From positions 1-24,307 of the forward strand of contig JBGVJZ010000007.1 of assembly GCA_045129695.1 (NCBI GenBank): a stretch of 24,307 bases of DNA, read 5' to 3'. The translations under genes were made by a program, and so were the position numbers. Shown one piece after another: positions 1 to 8,983 of the stretch (positions within the stretch are counted from its first letter, which is position 1; each line of letters starts with the position of its first letter). This DNA is from Eshraghiella sp045129695. GTDB lineage: Bacteria; Bacillota; Clostridia; Lachnospirales; Lachnospiraceae. The notes below the pieces were generated by a model. The model searched no databases. It saw only the letters and a program-made list of their open reading frames with translations, and was not told where the DNA came from.

Positions 1-143
<143 letters not shown>

Positions 144-398
144 GTTTGTGACTCAGATGAGCTAGCTTTTACTAAGTTCATCCGTTCCGTTGTACATAAT
201 GTACTGAATGTTCTTGTTGAGTCAACGCATTAATTACGAGCTTTGCTCGTGGGCGTCGACTTCATCGTAAGATATCTTCCCGCTCCGCGGGCCCCTTCTT
301 ACGATATTAAACAAAATTGAAAATTTACTTTATGAAATTTTCAGGGTTGTTTCACTGTTTAGTTATCAAGGTTCTTGTTCGCTGTCTCATGCGACAGC
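144..398 (-). other. 16S rRNA leader with hairpins and a boxA-like segment
   Basis: This non-coding stretch lies between the rRNA promoter and 16S. It contains a 9-bp inverted repeat (264-272 with 297-305, ATCGTAAGA/TCTTACGAT) enclosing a 5-bp GC hairpin (279-283 with 287-291, CCCGC/GCGGG), and a second hairpin at 236-241/245-250 (ACGAGC/GCTCGT). These are candidates for pre-16S processing structure. The complement of 355-374 reads GAACCTTGATAACTAAACAG, which resembles the boxA-type antitermination segment of Firmicute rRNA leaders. The processing and antitermination roles are inferred. Confidence 0.6.
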
Positions 399-404
399 TT
401 ATTC

Positions 405-433
405 AATATATCACAAGGAACTTCTTTTGTCAA
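405..433 (-). promoter_or_regulatory. rRNA operon promoter with upstream A/T tracts
   Basis: On the minus strand a perfect -35 TTGACA (433-428) is followed after 17 nt by a -10 TATATT (410-405). Upstream, 436-475 is made of alternating A and T tracts, as expected of an UP element. Predicted transcription starts near 398, giving a leader of about 250 nt. A small inverted repeat (GCTGTC/GACAGC, 381-398) lies at the predicted start of the transcript. Confidence 0.8.
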
Positions 434-477
434 CACTTTTTTAAAAGTTTTTTAAAAAAGTTTTTTTAAATTCCTAA

Positions 478-565
478 CGGAGAAAGAGGGATTCGAACCC
501 TCGCGCCGCGTTAACGACCTACACCCTTAGCAGGGGCGCCTCTTCGGCCTCTTGAGTATTTCTCC
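478..565 (-). tRNA. tRNA-Ser (anticodon GCU)
   Basis: The complement folds as a class II tRNA. The 7-bp acceptor stem is GGAGAAA (565-559) with TTTCTCC (485-479), with discriminator G at 478. The anticodon loop CTGCTAA has GCT at 531-529 on a 5-bp stem, followed by a long variable arm and the T-loop GGTTCGAATCC. The long variable arm and the GCU anticodon identify a serine tRNA reading AGC/AGU. The 3' CCA is not encoded and would have to be added enzymatically. The gene lies about 45 bp upstream of the rRNA -35 box with no clear terminator between them, so it may be the first cistron of the rRNA transcript. Confidence 0.95.
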
Positions 566-615
566 GAATTCAAAAAATAATATAAAATTATGCGTTCTGT
601 TGTGACGCAAAAGTT

Positions 616-644
616 ATTATACTAAATCGAATTTCTTTTGTCAA
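616..644 (-). promoter_or_regulatory. Consensus sigma-A promoter for tRNA-Ser, overlapping the fumB end
   Basis: On the minus strand TTGACA (644-639), a 17-nt spacer and TATAAT (621-616) match the sigma-A consensus at all 12 positions. The -35 and the whole spacer lie inside the last codons of fumB, and the fumB stop codon (624-622) directly abuts the -10. The predicted start near 609 lies at a small hairpin (591-595 with 605-609), about 45 nt before the tRNA. The 14 bp around the -35 (TGTTGACAAAAGAA) are identical to those of the rRNA promoter. Confidence 0.85.
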
Positions 645-1182
645 CAGATTTTATTACACTTTCGTAAAGATTATTTCCTTTTGAATCTATAACAACAATT
701 ACAGGGAAATTTTCTACTTGTAATTCTCTTATTGCTTCAGTTCCTAAATCATCATAAGCTATAACCTTGCTTTCTTTAATACATTTAGACAGAAGTGCTC
801 CCGCACCTCCAACTGCCGCAAAATATACAGCACCATTTCTTATAATTGCATCAATTACAGGCTGCTGTCTTTTTCCTTTTCCAATCATCCCTCTTAAACC
901 AAGATCAAGAAGTCTTGGTGCATATTTATCCATTCTTGTTGCTGTTGTTGGTCCCGCTGAACCTATTGGTCTTCCTTCTCTTGCAGGAGACGGTCCCATA
1001 TAATAGATAATGTTATTCTCCATATTAAGAGGGAGAGCTTCTCTATTATTTAAAGCATCGTCCATTCTTTTATGTGCAGCATCCCTTGCTGTATAAATAG
1101 TTCCTGTTATATATACATAATCCCCTGCTTTGAGTGTTTGTGCAGTTTCTTTATCCAATGGTGCTTTTATATATTTATCCAT
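622..1182 (-). CDS. fumB: Fumarate hydratase class I, beta subunit (C-terminal domain)
   Basis: The 186-aa product matches the C-terminal swivelling domain of two-subunit class I fumarases (Fe-S hydro-lyases), which with the alpha subunit converts fumarate and malate. Family motifs are visible: TGTIYTARDAAHKR near residue 26, YYMGPSPAREGRPIGSAGPT near 60, and MIGKG near 99. The ATG follows AGGAGG, and the fumA stop TAG is part of that ribosome binding site, so the two genes are probably translationally linked. The C-terminal tail (SVDKRNSI) is encoded by DNA that is also a consensus promoter on the same strand. The related L(+)-tartrate dehydratase beta subunit is a possible alternative. The symbol is generic, since names vary for split class I fumarases. 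Confidence 0.9.
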   Translation of the reverse strand: MDKYIKAPLDKETAQTLKAGDYVYITGTIYTARDAAHKRMDDALNNREALPLNMENNIIYYMGPSPAREGRPIGSAGPTTATRMDKYAPRLLDLGLRGMIGKGKRQQPVIDAIIRNGAVYFAAVGGAGALLSKCIKESKVIAYDDLGTEAIRELQVENFPVIVVIDSKGNNLYESVIKSVDKRNSI

Positions 1183-1191
1183 ATTATCCTC

Positions 1192-2034
1192 CTAAATTAC
1201 TCTGTGGGAATGTCTGTTTACATGACAACATATATTAACTGCTACCGGAAGTCCTGCAATATGTGTCGGATATGTTTCAATATTAACTGCAAATGCTGTT
1301 GTTTTACCACCGAGTCCTCCGGGTCCTATTCCAAGACTGTTAATCTTAGTAAGCATCTCTTTTTCAAGATCTCTTATATACTCAACAGGTGATTCATCTT
1401 CGATATTTCTTGTTAATGCTTTTTTGGCAAGTAAAGCACATTTCTCAAAGGTACCACCTATACCAACTCCTACAACCATAGGAGGACATGCATTAGGACC
1501 TGCGTCTTTTACAGCTGTAAGAATTGCTTCTTTAACTCCTTCTATTCCGTCAGCAGGTTTTAACATAAATACTCTGCTCATATTTTCACTTCCAAAACCT
1601 TTTGGTGCAACTGTTATGTCAATTGTATCACCTTCTACAATTTCATAATGTATAACTGCAGGTGTATTATCTTTGGTGTTCTCTCTGTAAATAGGGTCCT
1701 TAACAACAGATTTTCTCAAATAGCCCTCCACATAACCCTGTCTTACGCCTTCATTGATTGCATCAGTTAAAAGACCACCTGTAATATGTACATCCTGACC
1801 GGCTTTAACAAAAACAACTGCCATTCCTGTATCCTGGCATATTGGAATCATTTCATCGCCGGCGATATTTAAATTCTCCTGAAGCTGGGATAAAATCTGC
1901 TTTCCCAGACTGGTCTCTTCTATTTCAGCGGATTTATACAAAGCTCTTTTCATATCATCTGATAAAAAATGATTGGCCTCAATGCACATTTCTTTGATAT
2001 TTTGTGTTATTTCTTTTACATCGACTGATCTCAT
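1192..2034 (-). CDS. fumA: Fumarate hydratase class I, alpha subunit (Fe-S domain)
   Basis: The 280-aa product is the catalytic N-terminal part of a class I, [4Fe-4S]-dependent hydro-lyase. Three cysteines sit in the family's cluster-binding contexts: C66 in PICQDTG, C183 in NACPP and C199 in GTFEKC. The cluster is oxygen-sensitive in known members, which fits an anaerobe. The ATG follows GGGAGG, and the 13 nt GGAGGATAATATG at this start are repeated exactly at the fumB start. The gene lies 77 bp downstream of gyrA on the same strand. I see no convincing promoter of its own, so readthrough from gyrA is possible. L-tartrate dehydratase alpha is the main alternative. Confidence 0.9.
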   Translation of the reverse strand: MRSVDVKEITQNIKEMCIEANHFLSDDMKRALYKSAEIEETSLGKQILSQLQENLNIAGDEMIPICQDTGMAVVFVKAGQDVHITGGLLTDAINEGVRQGYVEGYLRKSVVKDPIYRENTKDNTPAVIHYEIVEGDTIDITVAPKGFGSENMSRVFMLKPADGIEGVKEAILTAVKDAGPNACPPMVVGVGIGGTFEKCALLAKKALTRNIEDESPVEYIRDLEKEMLTKINSLGIGPGGLGGKTTAFAVNIETYPTHIAGLPVAVNICCHVNRHSHRVI

Positions 2035-2053
2035 ATTATCCTCCCATTAGAAA

Positions 2054-2104
2054 CTTGCGCCGCAAGGCACATTTTTTAAAGGGGCCAGGCAATGCCCAAC
2101 CCCT
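2054..2104 (-). repeat. GC-rich inverted repeats between gyrA and fumA
   Basis: Two adjacent inverted repeats fill the gap. At 2080-2104 the arms AGGGG..GGCA and TGCC..CCCCT pair with three central mismatches. At 2054-2066 CTTGC/GCAAG encloses a 3-nt loop. The patch is much richer in G and C than its surroundings. On the minus strand the larger hairpin is followed by TTTAAAAAA rather than a clean T-run, so it is at best a weak terminator between gyrA and fumA. It could also be an mRNA-stabilising hairpin or a small dispersed repeat. Confidence 0.4.
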
Positions 2105-2111
2105 GTATTAA

Positions 2112-4622
2112 TTATTCTTCAGTTGCTTCTTCCGGTAAAATATTTTCTGAATCAGTTTCTTCTTCCACTTCATCTTCTATATCTTCTTCTCTAACTTTTG
2201 CAACTTTAGCAACCTTAACTCCTTCATCAAGGTTAATGAGCTTAACACCTGAGGTAACTCTTCCAAGATGTGAGATTCCGGATACTTTCATTCGAATAAT
2301 AATTCCTTCTGTAGTAATAAGCATTATTTCTCTTGTCTCATTAACTGCTTTAACACCTATTACATTTCCTGATTTCTCATTAATCTTGTAGCATTTAACA
2401 CCTTTACCGCCTCTAAGCTGAACATTAAACTCTTCTATAGAGGTTCTTTTACCCAATCCGTTTTCTGATACAATAAGAATATCTTTACCCTGAGTATTAA
2501 GCTGCATTCCTACAACCTCATCATCAGCTGAAAGATTCATACCTATTACTCCCATTGCACTTCTGCCGGTAGGTCTTACATCTGTTTCTTTGAATCTTAT
2601 GCAGTGTCCTAATTTGGTAACAAGAATTATTTCTTTGGTCATATCTGTGGCTTTTACTTCAATCAATTCATCATTATCCCTTAAAGTAATTGCCTGAATT
2701 CCCGACTTACGAATATTAGAATACTCAATGCTATGTGTTTTCTTAACAATACCATTCTTGGTTGCCATGAATAAATATTCATTCTCTTTAATTCCGTCAA
2801 CAGGAACAATTGCTGAAATTTTCTCACCAGGCATTAGCTGTAGAAGGTTAACAATTGCAGTACCCCTTGCAGTTCTGCCTGCTTCAGGTATCTCATAAGC
2901 CTTCAGCTTATATACTCGACCTTTGTTAGTAAACATAAGAATTACATGATGATTGGTTGTCATAAGTAAATCTTCAATATAATCCTGTTCAATTGTCTGC
3001 ATACCTTTAATTCCACGACCGCCTCTGTTCTGGCTCTTGAAATTGTCAGGAGTCATTCTCTTAATATAACCGAGATTGGTCATGGCAATAACAGTACTTT
3101 CATCCGGAATTAAATCTTCCATTGAAATATCAAACTCATCATATCCGATTGATGTTCTTCTGTCATCTCCATATTTATCTGCAATTGCTGAAATCTCTTC
3201 TCTGATTACCATAAGAAGCTTTTTCTCATCAGCAAGAATTGCTGTTAATTCCTCAATAAGCTTCATAAGCTCATTATATTCAGCCTCGATTTTGCCTCTT
3301 TCCAAACCTGTAAGAGAACGAAGTCTCATATCTACAATTGCCTGAGCCTGAACCTCTGATAATCCGAATCTTTCAATTAATGTAGCTTTTGCAACAGCTA
3401 CATTTTCAGAACTTTTAATAATTGCTATTACTTCATCAATATTATCAAGGGCAATAAGTAAACCTTCTAAAATATGAGCTCTTTCCTGAGCTTTATTTAA
3501 ATCATATTTGGTTCTTCTGGTCACAACTTCTTTCTGATGTAACAGATAGTAGCTGAGCATCTCAAGAAGATTCAGTACTTTCGGTTCGTTATTAACAAGT
3601 GCAAGCATATTAACACCAAAAGTATCCTGAAGCTGTGTATGCTTGTATAACTGATTAAGAATTATATTTGCATTGGCATCTCTTCTTACTTCGATAGATA
3701 CTCTTATACCCTGCATATTGGACTGATCAGAAATTCCTGTTATTCCGTCAATTTTCTTATCCTTAACTAACTCTGCAATTTTCTGAATAAGAAGTGCTTT
3801 ATTAACCATATATGGTAATTCTGTAATAATAATTTCAGATTTACCATTTGGTAATGTATTGATTTCCGAAACTGCACGAACACGTATTTTACCCTTACCG
3901 GTTCTGTAGGCCTCTTCAATTCCCGAGCGTCCGAGAATCGTAGCACCCGTTGGAAAATCAGGTCCTTTAACAATTTCCATAACTTCATCAAGTTCTGTTT
4001 CTCTGTCTTCTATTACCTGATTATCAATAATCTTAACTACAGCTTTAATAACCTCTCTCAAATTATGAGGAGGAATATTAGTTGCCATACCTACTGCAAT
4101 ACCTGATGTACCATTTACGAGAAGATTAGGATATCTTGATGGCATAACAACAGGTTCTTTCTCTGTCTCATCAAAGTTAGGCACAAAATCAACTGTATCT
4201 TTATTAATATCCGCAAGAATTTCCATGGAAATTTTACTGAGTCTTGCTTCCGTATAACGCATTGCGGCGGCTCCGTCACCGTCGATGGAACCAAAGTTTC
4301 CATGACCATCTACAAGAGGATACCTTGTATTAAAATCCTGTGCTAATTTAACTAATGCCTCATAAATTGAAGAATCCCCATGTGGATGATATTTACCCAT
4401 GGTATCACCGACAATACGGGCACATTTTCTGTGTGGCTTGTCAGGACCATTATTTAATTCAATCATTGAATAGAGAATTCTTCTCTGTACAGGCTTTAAA
4501 CCATCCCTTACATCAGGAAGGGCACGGGCAGCAATTACGCTCATCGCATAATCAATATATGAAGTTTCCATTGTTTCTTTTAAATCTACTTCATGAACTT
4601 TGTCAAAAATATGTTCATCCAT
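2112..4622 (-). CDS. gyrA: DNA gyrase subunit A
   Basis: The 836-aa product is the breakage-reunion subunit of DNA gyrase, which supercoils DNA with GyrB. The active-site Tyr123 lies in AAAMRYTEARL. The quinolone-determining segment HPHGDSSIYE has Ser84 and Glu88, the usual Gram-positive residues, so no classical resistance change is seen there. The GyrA-box QNRGGRG of the C-terminal DNA-wrapping domain is present, and the protein ends in an acidic tail. I chose the ATG at 4622 (MDEHIFDKV) because AAGGAAGGAG lies at proper spacing. An in-frame start 27 nt upstream would overlap gyrB and lacks such a site. The gyrB stop codon forms part of the ribosome binding site, and the gap is 16 nt. Confidence 0.97.
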   Translation of the reverse strand: MDEHIFDKVHEVDLKETMETSYIDYAMSVIAARALPDVRDGLKPVQRRILYSMIELNNGPDKPHRKCARIVGDTMGKYHPHGDSSIYEALVKLAQDFNTRYPLVDGHGNFGSIDGDGAAAMRYTEARLSKISMEILADINKDTVDFVPNFDETEKEPVVMPSRYPNLLVNGTSGIAVGMATNIPPHNLREVIKAVVKIIDNQVIEDRETELDEVMEIVKGPDFPTGATILGRSGIEEAYRTGKGKIRVRAVSEINTLPNGKSEIIITELPYMVNKALLIQKIAELVKDKKIDGITGISDQSNMQGIRVSIEVRRDANANIILNQLYKHTQLQDTFGVNMLALVNNEPKVLNLLEMLSYYLLHQKEVVTRRTKYDLNKAQERAHILEGLLIALDNIDEVIAIIKSSENVAVAKATLIERFGLSEVQAQAIVDMRLRSLTGLERGKIEAEYNELMKLIEELTAILADEKKLLMVIREEISAIADKYGDDRRTSIGYDEFDISMEDLIPDESTVIAMTNLGYIKRMTPDNFKSQNRGGRGIKGMQTIEQDYIEDLLMTTNHHVILMFTNKGRVYKLKAYEIPEAGRTARGTAIVNLLQLMPGEKISAIVPVDGIKENEYLFMATKNGIVKKTHSIEYSNIRKSGIQAITLRDNDELIEVKATDMTKEIILVTKLGHCIRFKETDVRPTGRSAMGVIGMNLSADDEVVGMQLNTQGKDILIVSENGLGKRTSIEEFNVQLRGGKGVKCYKINEKSGNVIGVKAVNETREIMLITTEGIIIRMKVSGISHLGRVTSGVKLINLDEGVKVAKVAKVREEDIEDEVEEETDSENILPEEATEE

Positions 4623-4638
4623 TATACTGTCTCCTTCC

Positions 4639-6552
4639 TTAAATATCAAGGTTAGTTACATATTTGGCATTTGCCTCAATAAACTCCCTGCGAGGCTCTA
4701 CTTTATCACCCATGAGGGTAGAGAAAGTAACATCTATTTCAGATTCACTTTCCTGATTAATATAAACTCTTTTTAAAATTCTGTGATCAGGATCCATTGT
4801 TGTTTCCCATAACTGGGAAGCATCCATTTCACCAAGACCTTTATATCGCTGGATTTTATTATTCTGGTCTCGTCCAACCTCAAGAAGAATGTTATTTAAT
4901 TCTTCATCACTGTAGGCATACCAGACTTTTTTATTTTTCTCTAATTTGTACAAAGGCGGCTGTGCAAGATATACATGACCTTCTCTTATTAAATCAGGCA
5001 TAAAACGATAGAAAAATGTAAGTAAAAGTGTGCTTATATGTGCACCATCAACGTCTGCATCAGTCATAATAATAATCTTATTATATCTTAACTTGGTAAT
5101 ATCAAAATCCTCATGAATTCCTGTACCAAATGCTGTAATCATTGCACGAATCTCTGCATTACCCAGAATTCTGTCAAGTCTTGCCTTCTCTACATTAAGA
5201 ATCTTACCTCTTAGCGGAAGAATAGCCTGGGTCTCACGTTTCCTCGCACTCTTAGCTGAACCACCGGCGGAATCTCCCTCTACAATAAAAATTTCGCATT
5301 TTTCAGGATCTTTATCAGAACAGTCTGCAAGCTTTCCCGGAAGACTGAATCCTTCAAGAGGTGATTTTCTGGCAAGCTCTTTGGCATGTCTTGCAGCCTT
5401 TTTGGCTCTTTGAGCAAGAACTGCTTTTTCACAAATTGCTCTTGCATTAGAAGGATTCTGCTCAAGATAATATGTAAGCTTCTCAGTCAAAACACCTTCC
5501 ACTGCTCCTCTTGCTTCACTGTTTCCCAGTTTCTGCTTGGTCTGTCCTTCAAACTGTGGATCAGAAATCTTAATACTAACAATAGCTGTAAGACCTTCTC
5601 TTAAATCATCACCCTCAAAATTCTGATCTTTTTCTTTAAGAATTTTGGCATTACGTGCATACTCATTAAAGGTTTTGGTAATTGCATTTCTAAAACCTGT
5701 TATATGGGTACCCCCATCCGGGGTATTAATGTTATTTACAAAACCAATAACATCTTCTGTATATCCATCGTTATGCTGAAAAGCAACCTCTACATACACA
5801 TCATTCTTGGTATCTTCGCAATATACAATATCCTCATAAATAGGAGTTTTTCCTTTGTTAAGATACTGAATATATTCTTTAATTCCACCTTCGTAATGAA
5901 ATGTCTTGGTTCTCTTATCAATTCTGTCATCATGAAGAGTTATTTTAAGATTCTTGGTAAGGAAAGCCATCTCCCTTAACCTCTGTTCAAGAATTGAAAA
6001 ACTGTAAACGGTCTCCTCAAAAATCTCTTTATCAGGTAAAAATGTTACTTCTGTTCCTGTTTTGTTAATATCACATTCACCCACAACTCTAAGAGGATAC
6101 ATTACCTTACCTCTCTCATAACGCTGTTCATGAATATTACCATTCTGATATACTTTTACCTCAAGCCACTCCGAAAGTGCATTAACAACTGACGCACCAA
6201 CACCATGAAGTCCGCCTGAAACCTTATAGCCTCCGCCACCGAATTTACCACCGGCATGAAGAATTGTAAATACAACTTCTACACCGGAAAGTCCTGATTT
6301 AGCATTAATTCCTACCGGAATTCCACGTCCGTTATCTATAACAGTTATTGAATTATCTTCATTAATCTGAACAGAGATTTCATTACAGTATCCTGCCAAA
6401 GCCTCGTCTACTGAGTTATCAACTATTTCATATACAAGATGATGAAGACCTCTTGATGATGTACTTCCAATATACATACCCGGTCTTTTTCTAACTGCTT
6501 CCAATCCTTCAAGAATCTGGATATTATCAGCTGTATAACCTGTATTACTCAT
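4639..6552 (-). CDS. gyrB: DNA gyrase subunit B
   Basis: The 637-aa ATPase subunit of gyrase shows GHKL motifs near the N-terminus (EIVDNSVDEALAG, DNGRGIPVGI, GGLHGVGASVVNALS), the TOPRIM motif EGDSAGG at residue 425 and the metal-binding DADVD at 498-502. The QRYKGLGEM segment and the C-terminal sequence typical of GyrB follow. The length of about 640 aa is that of Gram-positive GyrB, without the proteobacterial insertion. The ATG follows GGGAGG. The gene lies 18 nt after recF and 16 nt before gyrA, in the classical dnaN-recF-gyrB-gyrA order, and is probably cotranscribed with both. Confidence 0.97.
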   Translation of the reverse strand: MSNTGYTADNIQILEGLEAVRKRPGMYIGSTSSRGLHHLVYEIVDNSVDEALAGYCNEISVQINEDNSITVIDNGRGIPVGINAKSGLSGVEVVFTILHAGGKFGGGGYKVSGGLHGVGASVVNALSEWLEVKVYQNGNIHEQRYERGKVMYPLRVVGECDINKTGTEVTFLPDKEIFEETVYSFSILEQRLREMAFLTKNLKITLHDDRIDKRTKTFHYEGGIKEYIQYLNKGKTPIYEDIVYCEDTKNDVYVEVAFQHNDGYTEDVIGFVNNINTPDGGTHITGFRNAITKTFNEYARNAKILKEKDQNFEGDDLREGLTAIVSIKISDPQFEGQTKQKLGNSEARGAVEGVLTEKLTYYLEQNPSNARAICEKAVLAQRAKKAARHAKELARKSPLEGFSLPGKLADCSDKDPEKCEIFIVEGDSAGGSAKSARKRETQAILPLRGKILNVEKARLDRILGNAEIRAMITAFGTGIHEDFDITKLRYNKIIIMTDADVDGAHISTLLLTFFYRFMPDLIREGHVYLAQPPLYKLEKNKKVWYAYSDEELNNILLEVGRDQNNKIQRYKGLGEMDASQLWETTMDPDHRILKRVYINQESESEIDVTFSTLMGDKVEPRREFIEANAKYVTNLDI

Positions 6553-6570
6553 TGCATTTCCTCCCGAAAA

Positions 6571-7656
6571 TTAATTTTCTTTGAAAACTTTACCATTAAC
6601 AACTCTAAAAATGCTGTTAATATTAAATCTGTTATTAATAAATTCATCTAAACCTGTACATGTAATAATTGTCTGTACATCATTAATACTATTTAAAAGA
6701 TAATTCTGTCTGTTTCCGTCAAGCTCCGATAAAACATCATCAAGTAAAAGTATTGGTTTATCTCCTGTAATCTCTTTAACTAAATCTATTTCAGCAAGCT
6801 TCAGAGATAAAGCTGTTGTTCTCTGCTGACCCTGTGAACCATATTTACGAATGTCAATTCCATTAATCATAAACAAAACATCATCCCTATGCGGCCCAAC
6901 CTCAGTCATTTTCATCTTAATGTCCTTATCCCTGTAGCGGCAGAGATTATCCATAAAGTTAATCTCTTCAACCGAAGGTTCATATTGTATTGTTAATTCT
7001 TCCCTTCCACCGGACAATTTATAATGAATTGGAAAAATAATTTCATTAACCTTTTCAATAAAATTACGTCTTGCATCAATTATTTCACTCCCGAATTTAA
7101 CAATCTGACTGTCCCATACATCTAATGTATCCTTTAATTCAGGCATAAAATATATATCTTTCAGAAGCTTATTTCTCTGCTCAACTGATTTATTGTAGTT
7201 AATAAGATTTTTGGCATATATTTTATTCAGCTGACACAATTCCATATCCATAAATTTTCTTCTGCCGGATGGACCATTTTTGATAATATTCAAGTCTTCG
7301 GGTGAGAAAAAAATAATATTAACTATGCCATATAAATCTAATGCTTTCTTGACAGGAACACCATTTATGGCAATTCCCTTGGATTTATTTTTCTTAATAT
7401 GCATATCAATCCGATAATCAATACCCTTACGCTCAATAATAGTCTTAATATGAGCTTCATCATTGTTAAAATTAATGACCTCCAAATCCTTACTTCCTTT
7501 ATGACTCTTGGTAGTACCGGATATGAATATAGCCTCTAAAACATTTGTTTTACCCTGCGCGTTATCCCCATAAAAAATATTGGTATTATCATCAAATTCA
7601 ATATGTTCTATTTCATAATTTCTGAAATTTTTAAGGTCAATTGATTTAATTATCAT
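6571..7656 (-). CDS. recF: DNA replication and repair protein RecF
   Basis: The 361-aa product is an SMC-like ATPase that helps load RecA at single-strand gaps with RecO and RecR. Walker A is GDNAQGKT at residues 30-37, the ABC-like signature region reads GSQGQQRTTALSLKLAEI, and Walker B follows as PILLLDDVLSELD. The N-terminal LKNFRNY segment is typical of the family. The start overlaps the yaaA stop in an ATGA, the usual coupling for this pair. All key motifs are intact. Confidence 0.96.
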   Translation of the reverse strand: MIIKSIDLKNFRNYEIEHIEFDDNTNIFYGDNAQGKTNVLEAIFISGTTKSHKGSKDLEVINFNNDEAHIKTIIERKGIDYRIDMHIKKNKSKGIAINGVPVKKALDLYGIVNIIFFSPEDLNIIKNGPSGRRKFMDMELCQLNKIYAKNLINYNKSVEQRNKLLKDIYFMPELKDTLDVWDSQIVKFGSEIIDARRNFIEKVNEIIFPIHYKLSGGREELTIQYEPSVEEINFMDNLCRYRDKDIKMKMTEVGPHRDDVLFMINGIDIRKYGSQGQQRTTALSLKLAEIDLVKEITGDKPILLLDDVLSELDGNRQNYLLNSINDVQTIITCTGLDEFINNRFNINSIFRVVNGKVFKEN

Positions 7657-7862
7657 TCTTCAATCTTAATTTCTTCTCCGTCAAAACTAACTACATCTCC
7701 TCCGTAGAGTTTTTTACCACGCTGAAGTTCTACATTGCCATTAACTTTAACAAGACCATCAAGTATTACTTCCTTGGCTTCAACACCTGATCCAACAAGA
7801 CCGGCAGCCTTTAAAGCCTGTCCTAGTTTAATATATTCTTCTCTAAGCTTTATAACTTCCAT
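7653..7862 (-). CDS. yaaA: S4-domain RNA-binding protein, YaaA type
   Basis: This 69-aa protein consists essentially of one S4 domain, with LGQALKAAGLVGSGVEAKEV and a following VNGNVELQRGKKL segment. It matches the small YaaA/RlbA proteins encoded between dnaN and recF in Firmicutes. S4 domains bind structured RNA, and a ribosome-related role is proposed for the family but not settled. AAGGAG precedes the ATG. The last 4 nt overlap recF, and dnaN lies 23 nt upstream. The conserved position supports the assignment more than the short sequence does. Confidence 0.9.
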   Translation of the reverse strand: MEVIKLREEYIKLGQALKAAGLVGSGVEAKEVILDGLVKVNGNVELQRGKKLYGGDVVSFDGEEIKIEE

Positions 7863-7885
7863 TGATGAATCTCCTTCCCGGAAAA

Positions 7886-8983
7886 TTAATAGTTAACAGG
7901 AAGAATAAGGTAAATATAATTACCCTCCTCATCCCTTATTGTACATGGAGCCTTTGCATTCATAAAATACATGGAAATTGTTTCATTATCAATTACTCTT
8001 AAAGCATCCATAAGGAATTTAGGATCAAATCCTATTTTAATATCCTGACCCTCTTTATTAATATCAATATCCTCATTCATTTTACCAAATGAAGAAACAA
8101 TATTTATCTTAATTGAACCATCTGTTATATCAAAAATAACAGGCTTTTTATTGCCTTCCTTAACAAGAAGAGTAGCTCTGTCTATACAATCAAGAAGTTC
8201 TTTTTTGTTAATATCAATTCTTGTACTATGATCCTTGGTAAGCATCTGGTTAATTTTGAAAAATTCACCTTCAATAAGTCTTGAAACTACTATAGTATCA
8301 TCAAACTCAAATAATATATGGTTAGGAGCAAAGAAAATATTAACCTCACTATCTGCCTCACCAGATAAAATTTTGCTTATCTCATTCAATGTCTTACCGG
8401 GAACAATAACTTTAAATGAATCATAATTATGTGCTAATTTAACATTTCTTATAGAAACTCTGTATCTGTCAAGAGAAACTACTCTTAAATTATTGTCATT
8501 AATCTCAAATAATTCACCTGTCATTACTTTGTTGCTCTCGCTGTCTCCAATTGAGAAAATAGTCTGCCTTATAATTTCTTTAAGTGTGAATTGTGACAAA
8601 GAAATTGATTTATTTCTCTCAATGTAAGGAAGGTATGAAAAATCTTCCCCATCCTTACCTGAAATAGTAAAAACAGATTTCTCGCATGAAATTGTTGCAG
8701 TATAATTAGAATCTGTCTCAATAGTAACCTCACTGTCAGGAAGCTTTCTGACAATCTCAGATAAAAATTTAGCATCAATTGCTATTTTACCCTTCTCAAT
8801 AATGTCACCCTGAACCTTAGTCTCTATGCCAAGCTCCATATCATTGGATGTAAGAGTAATATCTAATTCAGTAGCATCAATTATAATACATTCAAGAATA
8901 GACATCGTAGTTCTTACAGGAACTGCTCTTAAAGCTATATTAACTCCTTTTAACAAATCAGATTTATTGCAAATAATTTTCAT
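7886..8983 (-). CDS. dnaN: DNA polymerase III sliding clamp (beta subunit)
   Basis: The 365-aa product has the three-fold clamp architecture, beginning MKIICNKSDLLKGVNIA and ending with the hallmark C-terminal region (YFMNAKAPCTIRDEEGNYIY, then ILPVNY). It holds the replicative polymerase and many repair proteins on DNA as a ring-shaped dimer. AAAGGAG lies 11 nt before the ATG, a slightly long spacing. The leader of this gene contains the unwinding element of the origin, so its 5' region is shared between expression and initiation. The downstream genes yaaA, recF, gyrB and gyrA are tightly packed and probably cotranscribed. Confidence 0.97.
   Translation of the reverse strand: MKIICNKSDLLKGVNIALRAVPVRTTMSILECIIIDATELDITLTSNDMELGIETKVQGDIIEKGKIAIDAKFLSEIVRKLPDSEVTIETDSNYTATISCEKSVFTISGKDGEDFSYLPYIERNKSISLSQFTLKEIIRQTIFSIGDSESNKVMTGELFEINDNNLRVVSLDRYRVSIRNVKLAHNYDSFKVIVPGKTLNEISKILSGEADSEVNIFFAPNHILFEFDDTIVVSRLIEGEFFKINQMLTKDHSTRIDINKKELLDCIDRATLLVKEGNKKPVIFDITDGSIKINIVSSFGKMNEDIDINKEGQDIKIGFDPKFLMDALRVIDNETISMYFMNAKAPCTIRDEEGNYIYLILPVNY

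Noticed and set aside
1072..1392. Plus-strand open frames across the fumarase, gyrase and dnaN genes
   Set aside because: They are antisense to clear genes, lack ribosome binding sites and have low-complexity, serine- or isoleucine-rich translations.
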